The notes under the pieces are model-generated. The model had not been told where the DNA came from. It did no database searches and saw nothing but the letters and a program-made list of their open reading frames with translations. Shown piece by piece: positions 1 to 8,290 of a stretch of 64,000 nucleotides of DNA (its first letter is position 1; every line of letters begins with the position of its first letter). Source of the DNA: CAYWMQ01 sp964459635 (GTDB lineage: Bacteria > Patescibacteriota > Minisyncoccia > Phycocordibacterales > UBA12088); the NCBI GenBank assembly GCA_964459635.1, contig CAYWMQ010000002.1, positions 1-64,000 on the forward strand, in the 5' to 3' direction. The position numbers were made by a program, and so were the translations under genes.

Positions 1-139
1 GCTCCGCATCCCGGGCTCGGGCACGAGCGCCGCCAAGTGAAGCGATGGTTACGGAGGCAAGGATTCCAATTATGGCTATGACGGTGAGGAGCTCTATGAG
101 AGTGAAACCGTTGTTAGGTTGTAGGAACGGACGGCGCAT
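1..139 (-). CDS. type IV pilin-like protein, N-terminal part (cut by window edge)
   Basis: Reading the minus strand from the ATG at 139 gives a class III prepilin N-terminus: a short basic leader (MRRPFLQPNN), the prepilin peptidase site G-F-T-L-I-E, then a hydrophobic helix with the usual Glu at position 5 of the mature protein, then an Ala/Arg-rich stretch. The first 46 codons are present and the gene runs off the left edge. It closely resembles the N-terminus of the pilin at 4077-4463. It lies downstream of the large secreted protein and is probably a pilin or minor pilin of the same machine. I see no clear Shine-Dalgarno site. The fold call is firm; the role as major or minor pilin is open. 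Confidence 0.85.
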   Translation of the reverse strand, partial: MRRPFLQPNNGFTLIELLTVIAIIGILASVTIASLGGARARARDAE

Positions 140-270
140 ATACAAGCATGATAGCGCACATGTAGGATGGGACAATGATGTTTTACACAGGGGGCGTACG
201 CCACGTATGAGGGATTGGTATGGGAATGGGGGAGGACCTACTTGCGCCGAGGCTCCGACAGGCACGCGGT

Positions 271-312
271 AAAGGTACCAGGTCCTCTTACGTTAAGGGA
301 CCTGGTACCTTT
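271..312. repeat. long inverted repeat 1 of a three-palindrome cluster
   Basis: Arms 271-285 and 298-312 are exact 15-base reverse complements. The loop contains a further 4-bp stem (287-290 with 294-297). No T-run follows on either strand, so it does not look like an intrinsic terminator. It is the first of three palindromes with unrelated arm sequences in 270 bp. Confidence 0.85.
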
Positions 313-345
313 GCACGACGTAAACGCAGTCGCAGCTCGCCTACT

Positions 346-500
346 CGATACTCGTACACCAATTGTACCTCGTTACTCAATCACCCACCAGCTTGAGTCT
401 TCTTTAACGACGGTCGTCGTTAAAGAAGACAAACGAGATACTCATCAGGGTGTAGATTGTGTAGTTTCAAATTTCCAACTGCCAACGTGCACCGATACTC
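346..500. repeat. recurring GATACTC motif between the palindromes
   Basis: GATACTC occurs at 347-353, 437-443 and 494-500, with the variant GTTACTC at 372-378. On the minus strand the first two belong to a 17-base imperfect direct repeat with 25-base period. One copy directly abuts palindrome 3. These could be protein-binding sites. The stretch 140-621 holds no convincing gene. Confidence 0.5.
397..430. repeat. long inverted repeat 2 of a three-palindrome cluster
   Basis: Arms 397-411 and 416-430 are exact 15-base reverse complements around a 4-base loop (GGTC). No T-run follows on either strand. The arm sequence is unrelated to palindromes 1 and 3. Confidence 0.85.
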
Positions 501-538
501 GAATTCAAGTGGTAATTCTAGAATTACCACTTGAATTC
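501..538. repeat. perfect 38-bp palindrome, number 3 of the cluster
   Basis: Bases 501-519 and 520-538 are exact reverse complements with no spacer, starting and ending in GAATTC. It lies about 85 bp downstream of the stop of the large secreted protein on the minus strand. There is no poly-T, so a terminator role is unlikely; cruciform, recombination site or protein-binding site remain possible. Confidence 0.88.
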
Positions 539-621
539 TTCTGGTGGGATATGTGCGCAGTTGGTTTATCCCATCTACCCTTTCCGCTATTCCCTCAAAC
601 CTATGTTTTGTTGTCTTTTGT

Positions 622-3600
622 CTATTGCACTCCTATCATCGCGCTTGCAGAGCCCGTGGAGCCGCCTGCACTGCAGGTGAGCTTGTAGGTGGTGGTTGTG
701 GTCGGTGTAATAGCAAGCGAACCAGTAAAATCGGTCAACGGTCCGCTCCAGCCGCCGCTTTTGGTGCAGGAAGTGTAGCCTGAGACATTCCACGTGATGG
801 TGGCGGAGGTGCCGGTAGGGACAGAGCTTACCGAGGAGGTGATAGAGACGCTCTTGGCGATGGCCTTCGTGTATGTGGTGCGTGCCGGAGACTGTGGAGA
901 CTCATTCCCCGCTCTGTCGGTCGCGGAGACGGTGTAGCTGTACACAGTAGCGGGCGTAAGTCCCGTGTCGGTGTACGTGGTGGTGCTCGTGGTGGCGAGC
1001 GTGGTGCCGTTTCGGTAAATCGTGTAGTACGCAAGGCCAGACTCGGAGTCGGTCGCGGGGCTCCACGTGAGGGTGACGGAGCTTGTGGCGAGGGTAGCAG
1101 AGAGGGATGTGGGGGGTGTGGGAGCGGTGGTGTCTACCACGACTTCTTCGGTCACGCGGCCCAGCTCTATACCCCCAACGAGTACTGATGCGGGTGTTTC
1201 GGTATGGGCATCGAGGCGGAAGGCCAGCGTGTGGCGGCCAGGCGCAAGGTCGCCAAGCGGTATATGCGGGCTCGTGGTCGTACCCGCCGTGTGGTACCGC
1301 TCGTCTGCTTTGTACACGAGCGTATCGTCAACCCAGACCGTGAGCACGCCCTCCGAGCCCGCCTCGGACACGAAGTCGAAGTCAAAGGTCATGACGTTGT
1401 ACAGTTCAGTACTGGTTATAGGTACCGAGAACCATACCGGCGAGCCGGTGTGCATCCGGGCGAGTAGTGTTTCCGGGTCGGCGCTCTGGAGGAGTTCCAC
1501 CAGGCCGGTCAGGCTCTTCTGTATAGCAGACAGGCCGCCCGTGATGAGACTCGTTTCAAAGCGCCCGAAGCTCGTGCCCGTTTTGTACAGGGGCAGAGTA
1601 AACGCTGCACACTCGGTGCGTGACGTGAGCCGGCAGGTCGTGCCGCGCGCAAGGCCCCAGCGGGTTTGGAGGTCCCCGGTTGTGTGCGCGTAGTGTGTCG
1701 AGGGGGTTGCAACGTTCGTACTCTCAAACGAGAGCGGGTAGCCAAACGCGGTGCCGCCTGCCTCTGCGGTGCTCGTGTGGTAGAAGTCAATGGGGAAGTG
1801 GTGGCCTTCACTCAGACTGAGGCCGAGCGGGGAAACATCCGTCACGTCAAAGTTGTATGCGTGGGTGAGCGACTCACCCGTCATGGGCAAGTCGCCCGTG
1901 CGTACGTACTGCTCGCCAAAGTCACGTGCCGATAGCCCCTCCCCGTACAGCTTTGCAGCACCTCGGGGCGCAAATGCGTCTAGGAACGTAGCGTGGATGA
2001 CGGGACCATCGGTCGGGTGCTGTTGTCGAATAGCACGTATGGCGCTCGCGAGGACGTTTGCACCCGCACTGTGGCCGATGAGGTGCACGTACTGGTAGTT
2101 GCCTGCAGCGATGCGGGCTCCAAGGAGTGCGCCTTGGTCGTATGCATTGGCAAGCGCGTTGTTCCACGCAAAAGGCGTCACCAGAGACGAACGCTCATGC
2201 CAGTCAGAGACCACGAACTCCCAGCTGCTTGAGGCTCGGTGGCTCACCGTGGCGTCGTACAGTATGTCACGCAGCGTGTTCCATGTCGTATCGATGTCGC
2301 TTTCGTCCGTGCAGCAGCCGTGGACGAGGACGACGAGGTTTGGTGCTCTGCTTGCGGGGATATTTTCAGGCGTTGCCAGCTGCGCCACTGCGGCATCCAG
2401 TTCGGGAAACAACCCGGCGGCAGCGTTCTCGTTCGTGAGTGAGGGGTCGTATGACGCAGTGTTCTGCGCCTCAAGGTCACTGTGGCAGGCGGCATCGTCT
2501 GCGTCCACCGTGCCGTCTCCGTCGTTGTCGAGAGCGTCGGCGCAGGCTGGGGTTGGTGTGGCGGTGTTGTCCCACGCGTCAGGCGAGGTCCAGGGGTATT
2601 CGTCCACGTGTGCAGCTAATACGACTCCCTGTTGTGAGCCTACGAGAGGCACGAGATACGGGCTATCGCATGAGCTATCTTCCTCTACATCGATACAACC
2701 CTCATCTACGGTATCAAAGTCCGTCCAATGATTTCCTCCAAGGGGCAACGGGAGAGAAAAAGAGACTTTATCAGTATCGAGCTGAGGTCGCACTGGTGGC
2801 GAGTATGAACGTGTGGAATTACGATAAAAAGTCGTTGTCGCTGCGGATGGCTCCGTGTGAGATATGAACAGCGGCACTAACGCAGCATCCGCGTACATTC
2901 TGTTGCCATATATAACCGTGCCACTTGTCTTACGCAGGTCAATAGGTCGAGTAGGCTGGCCAAAGTCGTTGTTTGCAAGCGTTACTCGCTCGGTGCCCCA
3001 AAGCCGTATACCACCTGCGGTGTAGGTCGGGAAGTGATAATTCTGGATGGTTGTATCTACACACATCGCGCAATATACATTCATTGTATCTTGACCACGA
3101 CCATCGAGCGTCTCGTTTAGCAGGTGTGTATAGTAGTAGACAGGTAGACCGTTCGCAGAGAACTCTACTATATCGTGATTATAGTGAGCATCGGCTGTCC
3201 CATATACGTCAATTGGGTAGCTCGTGTGCCGCATGGACGTAGAAACGCGAGCGATGGTGCCATTTGACGATCGGTTGATATACAATCCGTATCCTTCAGT
3301 GCTTCTAAGACTTATATCATTAAGAGTAAAGCCGACCACTTCGTTTATGCTTAACGTCGTAACACGACTCGTGTCCACACTTACGTTTGATATAGTAAGG
3401 TCTTGCGACGCTGATACCATTATGCCGAAGTTCACAGCTTTGGCTGTACTGTTTTTAATAGTAAGGTTATTTGCATTAACACTTGAAACAGCTTCGCTGT
3501 AAGTATCCGTTGTGATCGAATTGAGCGTAACATGGTGGCTTTCACGGACAGTAATCCCAACGGAGAAGTCCGCCACGGCGATGTTTTCGATGGTGATATA

Positions 3601-3945
3601 GTTAGCACGATACACATAGATTCCATGACCCCAACGGGACAGTCGTAGCATATGCCCGGCCCCGTCAAGTGTAATGCTGTCTGCCTCGCCGGGAGTCACG
3701 TTACCGATCTGGATACCCACATCAATATCCCTCGTCAGCGTACACGTCTTGGACCCCGCGTCCCAAATGCCCACGAGCGTACAATCCCCGCCCGTTCCGT
3801 CGTTGCGGAGCATGAGGGGATTGGGAAGCAGAGACCCCTCCTGAGCATGCACCGTTGGAGCAATAGCAGCTAAAGTACAAATCAAAAATGCCGCACAGAC
3901 AATATTGAACGCCACCGCCAGTGTAAGAGAAGTGAGCTTATGCAT
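622..3945 (-). CDS. secreted multi-domain protein: beta-helix, alpha/beta-hydrolase, FN3 and Ig-like domains
   Basis: The start chosen is the ATG at 3945 because it gives a typical signal peptide (MHKLTSLTLAVAF..., hydrophobic core, Ala-x-Ala-like end at VHA). The product is 1107 residues. In order: a parallel beta-helix of PbH1/NosD type (about 45-390), a short calcium-binding D-x-D-x-D-G segment (about 473-481), an alpha/beta-hydrolase with nucleophile elbow G-H-S-A-G (Ser about 626) and candidate Asp (about 656) and His (about 715-723), a beta-rich region, a fibronectin type III domain (about 944-1024) and a C-terminal Ig-like domain with two Cys. The hydrolase suggests lipase or esterase activity at the cell surface; the substrate is unknown. 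The same Ig-like domain occurs in the protein at 22029-23474. It sits between two pilin genes. Confidence 0.85.
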   Translation of the reverse strand: MHKLTSLTLAVAFNIVCAAFLICTLAAIAPTVHAQEGSLLPNPLMLRNDGTGGDCTLVGIWDAGSKTCTLTRDIDVGIQIGNVTPGEADSITLDGAGHMLRLSRWGHGIYVYRANYITIENIAVADFSVGITVRESHHVTLNSITTDTYSEAVSSVNANNLTIKNSTAKAVNFGIMVSASQDLTISNVSVDTSRVTTLSINEVVGFTLNDISLRSTEGYGLYINRSSNGTIARVSTSMRHTSYPIDVYGTADAHYNHDIVEFSANGLPVYYYTHLLNETLDGRGQDTMNVYCAMCVDTTIQNYHFPTYTAGGIRLWGTERVTLANNDFGQPTRPIDLRKTSGTVIYGNRMYADAALVPLFISHTEPSAATTTFYRNSTRSYSPPVRPQLDTDKVSFSLPLPLGGNHWTDFDTVDEGCIDVEEDSSCDSPYLVPLVGSQQGVVLAAHVDEYPWTSPDAWDNTATPTPACADALDNDGDGTVDADDAACHSDLEAQNTASYDPSLTNENAAAGLFPELDAAVAQLATPENIPASRAPNLVVLVHGCCTDESDIDTTWNTLRDILYDATVSHRASSSWEFVVSDWHERSSLVTPFAWNNALANAYDQGALLGARIAAGNYQYVHLIGHSAGANVLASAIRAIRQQHPTDGPVIHATFLDAFAPRGAAKLYGEGLSARDFGEQYVRTGDLPMTGESLTHAYNFDVTDVSPLGLSLSEGHHFPIDFYHTSTAEAGGTAFGYPLSFESTNVATPSTHYAHTTGDLQTRWGLARGTTCRLTSRTECAAFTLPLYKTGTSFGRFETSLITGGLSAIQKSLTGLVELLQSADPETLLARMHTGSPVWFSVPITSTELYNVMTFDFDFVSEAGSEGVLTVWVDDTLVYKADERYHTAGTTTSPHIPLGDLAPGRHTLAFRLDAHTETPASVLVGGIELGRVTEEVVVDTTAPTPPTSLSATLATSSVTLTWSPATDSESGLAYYTIYRNGTTLATTSTTTYTDTGLTPATVYSYTVSATDRAGNESPQSPARTTYTKAIAKSVSITSSVSSVPTGTSATITWNVSGYTSCTKSGGWSGPLTDFTGSLAITPTTTTTYKLTCSAGGSTGSASAMIGVQ

Positions 3946-4076
3946 AAAGTGCTCATAAATGGACAATGCCCGTACGGTAGCACCCACAGAGTGGGGACGC
4001 AATGAGCAATAACACAACAAGCTGCCGAGCGGCAGCTTGTTGTCCATATGGCTGTTCAACGTTAACTTGCGTACTT

Positions 4077-4463
4077 TTAACAACCCGCGGGGAACGTCGC
4101 ACCGCTTTCAGTGTAAAATGTGTTCGCACAGTTGGTTGCCACCCCTGAGTTTGCGGCTGTTACGTTTATGCGGAACGTGCCGGTGCCGGCTGGTCCGCAA
4201 CTTGAACCTGGCTGCAGCGCGTACGCACTAACGTTGTTCGTGGTACCGGGCACGGTTCCTAGTTCACCCGTAGTGGCCTGACTGTCGCACGCCAGCACTG
4301 ACGTTGCTACATTACTTGCCACTTCCTGCTTGAATGCGGCACGTGCAGCACGCTCACGAGCACCAGAAAGCGACGCAAGCACGACTGACGCAAGGATGCC
4401 GATGATGGCAATAACGACGAGGAGCTCAATGAGCGTGAAGCCTCGTGATGACTTTGTATGCAT
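4077..4463 (-). CDS. type IV pilin (prepilin)
   Basis: The 128-residue product has a short basic leader (MHTKSSR), the cleavage motif G|F-T-L-I-E and a hydrophobic N-terminal helix that both anchors the subunit in the membrane and packs in the pilus core. The rest is a small globular head with four Cys (for example ...VLACDSQ... and the C-terminal ...FPAGC), consistent with one or two disulfides. It is downstream of the pilM-pilC assembly genes on the same strand and is the best candidate for the major pilin. PilD, the prepilin peptidase that should process it, is not in this window. Confidence 0.93.
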   Translation of the reverse strand: MHTKSSRGFTLIELLVVIAIIGILASVVLASLSGARERAARAAFKQEVASNVATSVLACDSQATTGELGTVPGTTNNVSAYALQPGSSCGPAGTGTFRINVTAANSGVATNCANTFYTESGATFPAGC

Positions 4464-4742
4464 GATGTATGCCTAAATTACTAATAGGGGCTGGTAATGT
4501 GTATTGGCTACACAAGTGGCGCATAAGCGCTCGCTGTGTACAGTGTAGCGGATGGGTAGCAGCGAAAATAGCGTTTTATTGCAGAGGATGTGGATAAGTG
4601 GCGGGCGGTGCTGCGGCAAAGCCCAGTATGAGGGACGCGTATCCCCCTTCCCACCTCCGCTCAAAGAGCTACGGCAGGGCGAAGCGCTTGCGTGCTTCCT
4701 GCCTACCGGCAGGCATGCGACGGGACACGTGAGTATGAGACG

Positions 4743-4913
4743 ACCTCACCCCAACCCTCTCCTTATCAAGGAGAGGGAGCACGACGGATAACACCGGACC
4801 CCAACACTGCCACTTCTCGTGGAGAAGTGGCGATGGCGCGACTGACGCTCGTGGATCCGCCGCTACGGGCGGCCCGCTCCCTCTCCTGTCGTAGGAGAGG
4901 GCTGGGGTGAGGT
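4743..4913. repeat. MITE-like element: 37-bp terminal inverted repeats, 171 bp overall
   Basis: The unit at 4743-4779 (starts ACCTCACCCC, ends GGAGAGGGAG, itself a hairpin CCCTCTCC/GGAGAGGG) matches the reverse complement of 4877-4913 at 31 of 37 positions. Between them is another perfect hairpin (4809-4818 with 4822-4831). A palindrome CCTGCC-TACC-GGCAGG lies just left, at about 4699. The gap 4464-4918 has no gene; it holds only these repeats. Confidence 0.8.
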
Positions 4914-4918
4914 ACGAC

Positions 4919-5272
4919 TTAGTGGAAAAGCGCGTCGCATATCCTCTGCAGCACACCATCCAGGTTGGCGTTCACCTCGTTGTTCCCGAAGCGCAGCACG
5001 CGTATGCCTGCTTGATTCAAAAATATTGTTCGCTGCGTGTCATAGACTCGCTCGTCAAGATGCTGTGAGCCATCAAGCTCAACCGCAAGCTTTTTTGCCG
5101 CGCAGTAGAAATCAAGAACTTACGGACCTACTGAATGCTGCCGTCGAAAGCGGATGCCGAGCTGCGACGAACGCAGTTTTGACCAGATTATTGCCTCCTG
5201 TGGCGTTTGCGCCTTACGCAACGAACGGCGCCTCTGCAACATCTCCTTATTGTTGTGGAGTTGAGTGGGCAT
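4919..5272 (-). pseudogene. DUF559 (Vsr/REase-like) endonuclease gene with an in-frame stop
   Basis: From the ATG at 5272 the frame reads MPTQLHNNKEMLQRRRSL, then ...QLGIRFRRQHSVGP, then TAA at 5120-5122, then VLDFYCAAKKLAVELDGSQH and ...GIRVLRFGNNEV up to a natural stop at 4919. This is the complete DUF559 fold with catalytic-type residues (E in AVELDGSQH, R/R-Q and the V-L-R-F core). Normal family members have Tyr or a similar residue after G-P, so one base change (TAC or TAT to TAA) explains the break. Full length would be 117 residues, normal for the family. Inverted copies of a 37-bp palindromic repeat lie just downstream (4877-4913) and just upstream (5304-5340). Stop reassignment is excluded because TAA ends many intact genes here. 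Confidence 0.85.
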
Positions 5273-5303
5273 TCGGTGTTGTATGTTTTGCTTTTTTTAG
5301 TTC

Positions 5304-5340
5304 ACCTCACCCCATCCCTCTCCTTATCAAGGAGAGGGAG
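5304..5340 (+). repeat. third copy of the 37-bp palindromic repeat
   Basis: Nearly identical to 4743-4779 and in inverted orientation to 4877-4913. Together with 4877-4913 it brackets the DUF559 pseudogene within about 30-40 bp on each side, like the ends of a small cassette. Confidence 0.82.
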
Positions 5341-5385
5341 CACACGACGGGCTCGCGTCCTAATCCTCATACTAAACCCTCATAC

Positions 5386-6594
5386 TTACTGTATGGACAT
5401 CGTAATACTATAAATCGGCATAAGGATCGCTGCGATGAGAGTACCTACACCCGCACCCAAGAGAATGATCATGGCAGGCTCTATGAGGCCGACAAGCGTA
5501 TCTACCGCCTGCTCCACCTCGCGCTCGTAGAACACCGCAAGCGTCTTCAGAATATTGCCAAGCTCGCCTGTTTCTTCTCCGACACGTATCATCTGCGTCA
5601 TAATGGGCGGTATTTGCTCGTGCTGACCGAACGCTTTCGACACAGATGCACCGTTTCTGATATCATCTCGCGCGGCGAGTAGTGCTTTTTCGTAATGCAC
5701 ATTTTCGACCACCGCAGCGGTGATCTCAATGGCTTGGGCCATAGCAATACCTGAGGTGAGCATGGTCGAGAGGTTGTCTGCAATGCGCGAAAGATAGAGT
5801 TTACGGTAGAGATCGCCGATCGCCGGTATTGAGACCTTGAGGTGGTCAACGTAACTCCTTCCGGCAGGCGTCTGACCCCACTTCCAAAGCATAATGCCCC
5901 CGGCCGCCAAACCACCGAAGAGCACGAGACCCCAGTCGCGCATGAAGTGGCTAATGCCGATGATTATTTTGGTATATATCGGCAGCTGTACACCCGAGTC
6001 TTCGATGATGCCTGTGAGCCTTGGGATGACAACAGTCATCATAATGACCATGACCCCTATGAATGCCACGATAACAAACGCGGGATAAATAAGCGCGTGC
6101 TGAGCCTTGCTCGTGACCTGGTACGTACGGTCAAGGTAGCCGGCTAGGTAGGTGAAGGTTTGATCAAGCCTGCCCGTTTCCTCGCCCGCAAGCACCATGT
6201 TGACATAGAAGCTCGAGAAGATCTTCGGATGTCGAGAAAGCGCCTTGCTTATTGATGCACCGCCCTGTATATCATCCGCCACCTGCGTGAGAATGCGCTT
6301 CACGACCGGATTAGCGGCCTCAGCGCCCAATAAGCGGAAGACTCGTAACGCGCTCACCTGTGCCTCGAACAAGGTGGCGATCTGACGTGAAAGGATGACT
6401 ATCTCTTTGTTGGTGACCCGCTCGAACAACGAGGAATCAAAGGAGAAGAGTTGCTTTTGTTCCGCACTTCGTATAGCTGAAATGATGTAACCTTTACGTT
6501 GAAGCGCACTAATGGCTACATCCTCGCTGATCGCGTCGATCGTGCCTTCACGCTCATTGCCGGACTGATCGAGAACTTTGTAGACGAATAACAT
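5386..6594 (-). CDS. pilC: type IV pilus inner-membrane platform protein PilC
   Basis: The 402-residue product has two tandem T2SSF domains, each of about 120 residues and ending in a long membrane segment (around 170-190 and 370-395), the family's normal architecture. Characteristic motifs are visible: R-Q-I-A-T-L-F-E near 70-80 and the paired G-E-E-T-G segments of the two halves. PilC is the platform in the cytoplasmic membrane that couples PilB and PilT to pilin extrusion and retraction. It follows pilT across a 158-bp spacer filled by CGAAT repeats. The start ATG at 6594 abuts the repeat. Confidence 0.95.
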   Translation of the reverse strand: MLFVYKVLDQSGNEREGTIDAISEDVAISALQRKGYIISAIRSAEQKQLFSFDSSLFERVTNKEIVILSRQIATLFEAQVSALRVFRLLGAEAANPVVKRILTQVADDIQGGASISKALSRHPKIFSSFYVNMVLAGEETGRLDQTFTYLAGYLDRTYQVTSKAQHALIYPAFVIVAFIGVMVIMMTVVIPRLTGIIEDSGVQLPIYTKIIIGISHFMRDWGLVLFGGLAAGGIMLWKWGQTPAGRSYVDHLKVSIPAIGDLYRKLYLSRIADNLSTMLTSGIAMAQAIEITAAVVENVHYEKALLAARDDIRNGASVSKAFGQHEQIPPIMTQMIRVGEETGELGNILKTLAVFYEREVEQAVDTLVGLIEPAMIILLGAGVGTLIAAILMPIYSITMSIQ

Positions 6595-6596
6595 GG

Positions 6597-6752
6597 CACG
6601 ATACTAATCAACGAATAAGTGCGAATGCTACGAATAAGCCCGATACTAATCTGCGAATTTTACGAATGCTACGAATATGCGGCTGCGCCGCGCTCGCTGA
6701 TGTCACGTTACGTATTAGTGATATTCGTACCTATTCGTAGATTAGTATCGTG
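6597..6752. repeat. CGAAT dispersed repeat, copy A (two direct units plus one inverted)
   Basis: Units at 6597-6636 and 6641-6677 begin with (CA)CGATACTAATC and continue with CGAAT blocks, ending ACGAATGCTACGAATA. A reverse-complement unit lies at 6722-6752. The array fills the whole pilT-pilC spacer from stop codon to start codon. The central part is a short GC-rich linker. Confidence 0.85.
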
Positions 6753-7835
6753 TTAGAGCAGCCTTTCAAGTTCCTTCGGATCAAAACTTGTGGTAAAGGC
6801 GTTCTCAACAGTGATCTCTCCCGCGCGAATGAGCTCTGTGAGCGATGCATTCATACTTATCATACCGTCCTGTGAGCCGGTCTCGATCATGGTATTTATC
6901 TCGTGGGTACGTCTCTCGCGAATCATGTTGGCAACAGCTTTCGTGTTCACGAGAAGCTCGTACGCGGGCACAAGGCCGCCTGCAATACGGGGAACCAGAC
7001 GCATCGAGAATATGCCTGCAAGCGAACTTGCGAGCTGCACACGTATCTGATCTTGCTGGTAGCCGGGGAACGAGTCAATGATACGGTCGATGGTCTGGGC
7101 CGCGTTATTGGTATGAAGTGTTGAAAATACGAGGTGGCCCGTTTCTGCGGCGGTCACCGCTGCGCCTATTGTTTCGTTGCCACGCATCTCTCCAAGCATA
7201 ATGACGTCAACGTCCTGACGAAAAGCACTGATAAGTGCGCTTTGGAAGTCCGCCGTGTCCAAGCGCACCTCTCGCTGGTCGATGAGGCACTGTTTCGGGG
7301 TGAAAATGTACTCGATCGGATCCTCGATAGTCACAATATGCTCGGCGCGCGTTTGATTGATGTGTTCCACGAGTGTGGCGAGCGTGGTGGACTTTCCCTG
7401 CCCCACAGGACCAACCACAAGGAAGAATCCCTGGTTGCGGTTGGCAAATTCAATAAGCTGCGGCGGTAGGCCGAGCTCTTCAAGGGTCAAGATCTGATTG
7501 GGTATAAGGCGCATGGCGACCGATACCGCACCACGTTGGATAGAACCGTTGCCGCGAAAGCGAGCTTTTTTTGCGGCATTATAGTAGCTGAAATCTATCT
7601 CTTGTGTCTCATCGAAACGCTTACGCTGTTCGGGGTTCAACATGAGCGCAAGCAGCGTGGCTGTCTCCTCCGGCGTGAATTCGGGGTATTGGGTGAGAGG
7701 AATAAGCGAGCCCGATACGCGAATCATCGGCTTGTAGTACGCGTTGATGTGCAAGTCGCTCGCACGCTCATCCATGAGAATTTGCACGAGCTCGTCCAGA
7801 AACTGTGCCTTCGCTGTGTGTTTCGCTTCTGTCAT
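6753..7835 (-). CDS. pilT: type IV pilus retraction ATPase PilT
   Basis: From ATG 7835 (MTEAKHTAKAQ) the product has 360 residues, the usual PilT length. It carries a Walker A motif G-P-V-G-Q-G-K-S-T, an Asp box (IVTIEDPIEY), a Walker B (VDVIMLGEMR) and a His box (GHLVFSTLHTN). The more divergent PilT-type N-terminus (ASDLHI) separates it from PilB. A GTG four codons upstream (7847) is an alternative start. It powers pilus retraction and probably DNA uptake. It sits 12 bases after the CheY-like gene. Confidence 0.94.
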   Translation of the reverse strand: MTEAKHTAKAQFLDELVQILMDERASDLHINAYYKPMIRVSGSLIPLTQYPEFTPEETATLLALMLNPEQRKRFDETQEIDFSYYNAAKKARFRGNGSIQRGAVSVAMRLIPNQILTLEELGLPPQLIEFANRNQGFFLVVGPVGQGKSTTLATLVEHINQTRAEHIVTIEDPIEYIFTPKQCLIDQREVRLDTADFQSALISAFRQDVDVIMLGEMRGNETIGAAVTAAETGHLVFSTLHTNNAAQTIDRIIDSFPGYQQDQIRVQLASSLAGIFSMRLVPRIAGGLVPAYELLVNTKAVANMIRERRTHEINTMIETGSQDGMISMNASLTELIRAGEITVENAFTTSFDPKELERLL

Positions 7836-7847
7836 ATAGCAACTCAC

Positions 7848-8255
7848 TTAACGCTGTTTATTGCGTATTGCGGCGAGCACGTTAGTGAGCACCTCCGAAG
7901 GCACCGTGCTCGCTTTGATAAGGTATGCATCCACACTATACTGACGCGCCGCTTCCATATCACCGTCCTGGCTCTGATTGGACAGCACAACAAGTACTGT
8001 CTTCTCACCCACAAGCGCTTCACTGCGTATTGCAGCAAGCAGTTCCAAACCATTCATGCCGGGCATGACAAGGTCAAGCAGCACGGCATCCGGCTTCGCT
8101 CCCCCTTTCAAATGTTCCAGGAGCGCCTTGCTTTCAGTAAAGCCTTGCACGTCGCAGCCGGCTTCTTTGAACTTGAGCATATACATGTCAAGCAAAAACT
8201 GGTCGTCGTCGACGATGCACACGGTATAGTTATTCTCTTTTGGTGATACGGACAT
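7848..8255 (-). CDS. CheY-like single-domain response regulator
   Basis: The 135-residue product is one receiver domain: acidic pocket D-D-D (16-18), phospho-acceptor Asp about 61 in L-L-D-L-V-M-P-G-M-N-G, Ser 92 in VLSNQS and Lys about 114 in L-I-K-A-S. No output domain is present, so it should act by protein contact. Its place between pilB and pilT suggests it controls pilus extension versus retraction, as PilG/PilH do in twitching systems. No histidine kinase is in the window. An extended -10 sits directly upstream in the end of pilB. Confidence 0.9.
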   Translation of the reverse strand: MSVSPKENNYTVCIVDDDQFLLDMYMLKFKEAGCDVQGFTESKALLEHLKGGAKPDAVLLDLVMPGMNGLELLAAIRSEALVGEKTVLVVLSNQSQDGDMEAARQYSVDAYLIKASTVPSEVLTNVLAAIRNKQR

Positions 8256-8281
8256 GTCTTAGGAAACAAACGTATAGCAAC

Positions 8282-8290
8282 ATTATACCA
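8282..8290 (-). promoter_or_regulatory. extended -10 promoter for the response regulator, overlapping the pilB stop
   Basis: On the minus strand the sequence reads TGGTATAAT; the TAA stop codon of pilB (8283-8285) lies inside the TATAAT hexamer. Predicted start of transcription is about 20 bases before the ATG at 8255. There is no good -35, but TGn compensates. Confidence 0.5.

Noticed and set aside
215..688. Possible plus-strand gene across the palindrome cluster
   Set aside because: It simply translates the inverted repeats and the antisense end of the secreted protein; no start signal or protein-like composition.
4669..4959. Reading frames through the 37-bp repeats (L-T-P-A-L-S-Y-like peptides)
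   Set aside because: This is the usual spurious translation of the palindromic repeats.
5120..5122. TAA read as Tyr (recoding or altered genetic code) in the DUF559 gene
   Set aside because: TAA terminates many intact genes in the window, so a point mutation is the simpler reading.
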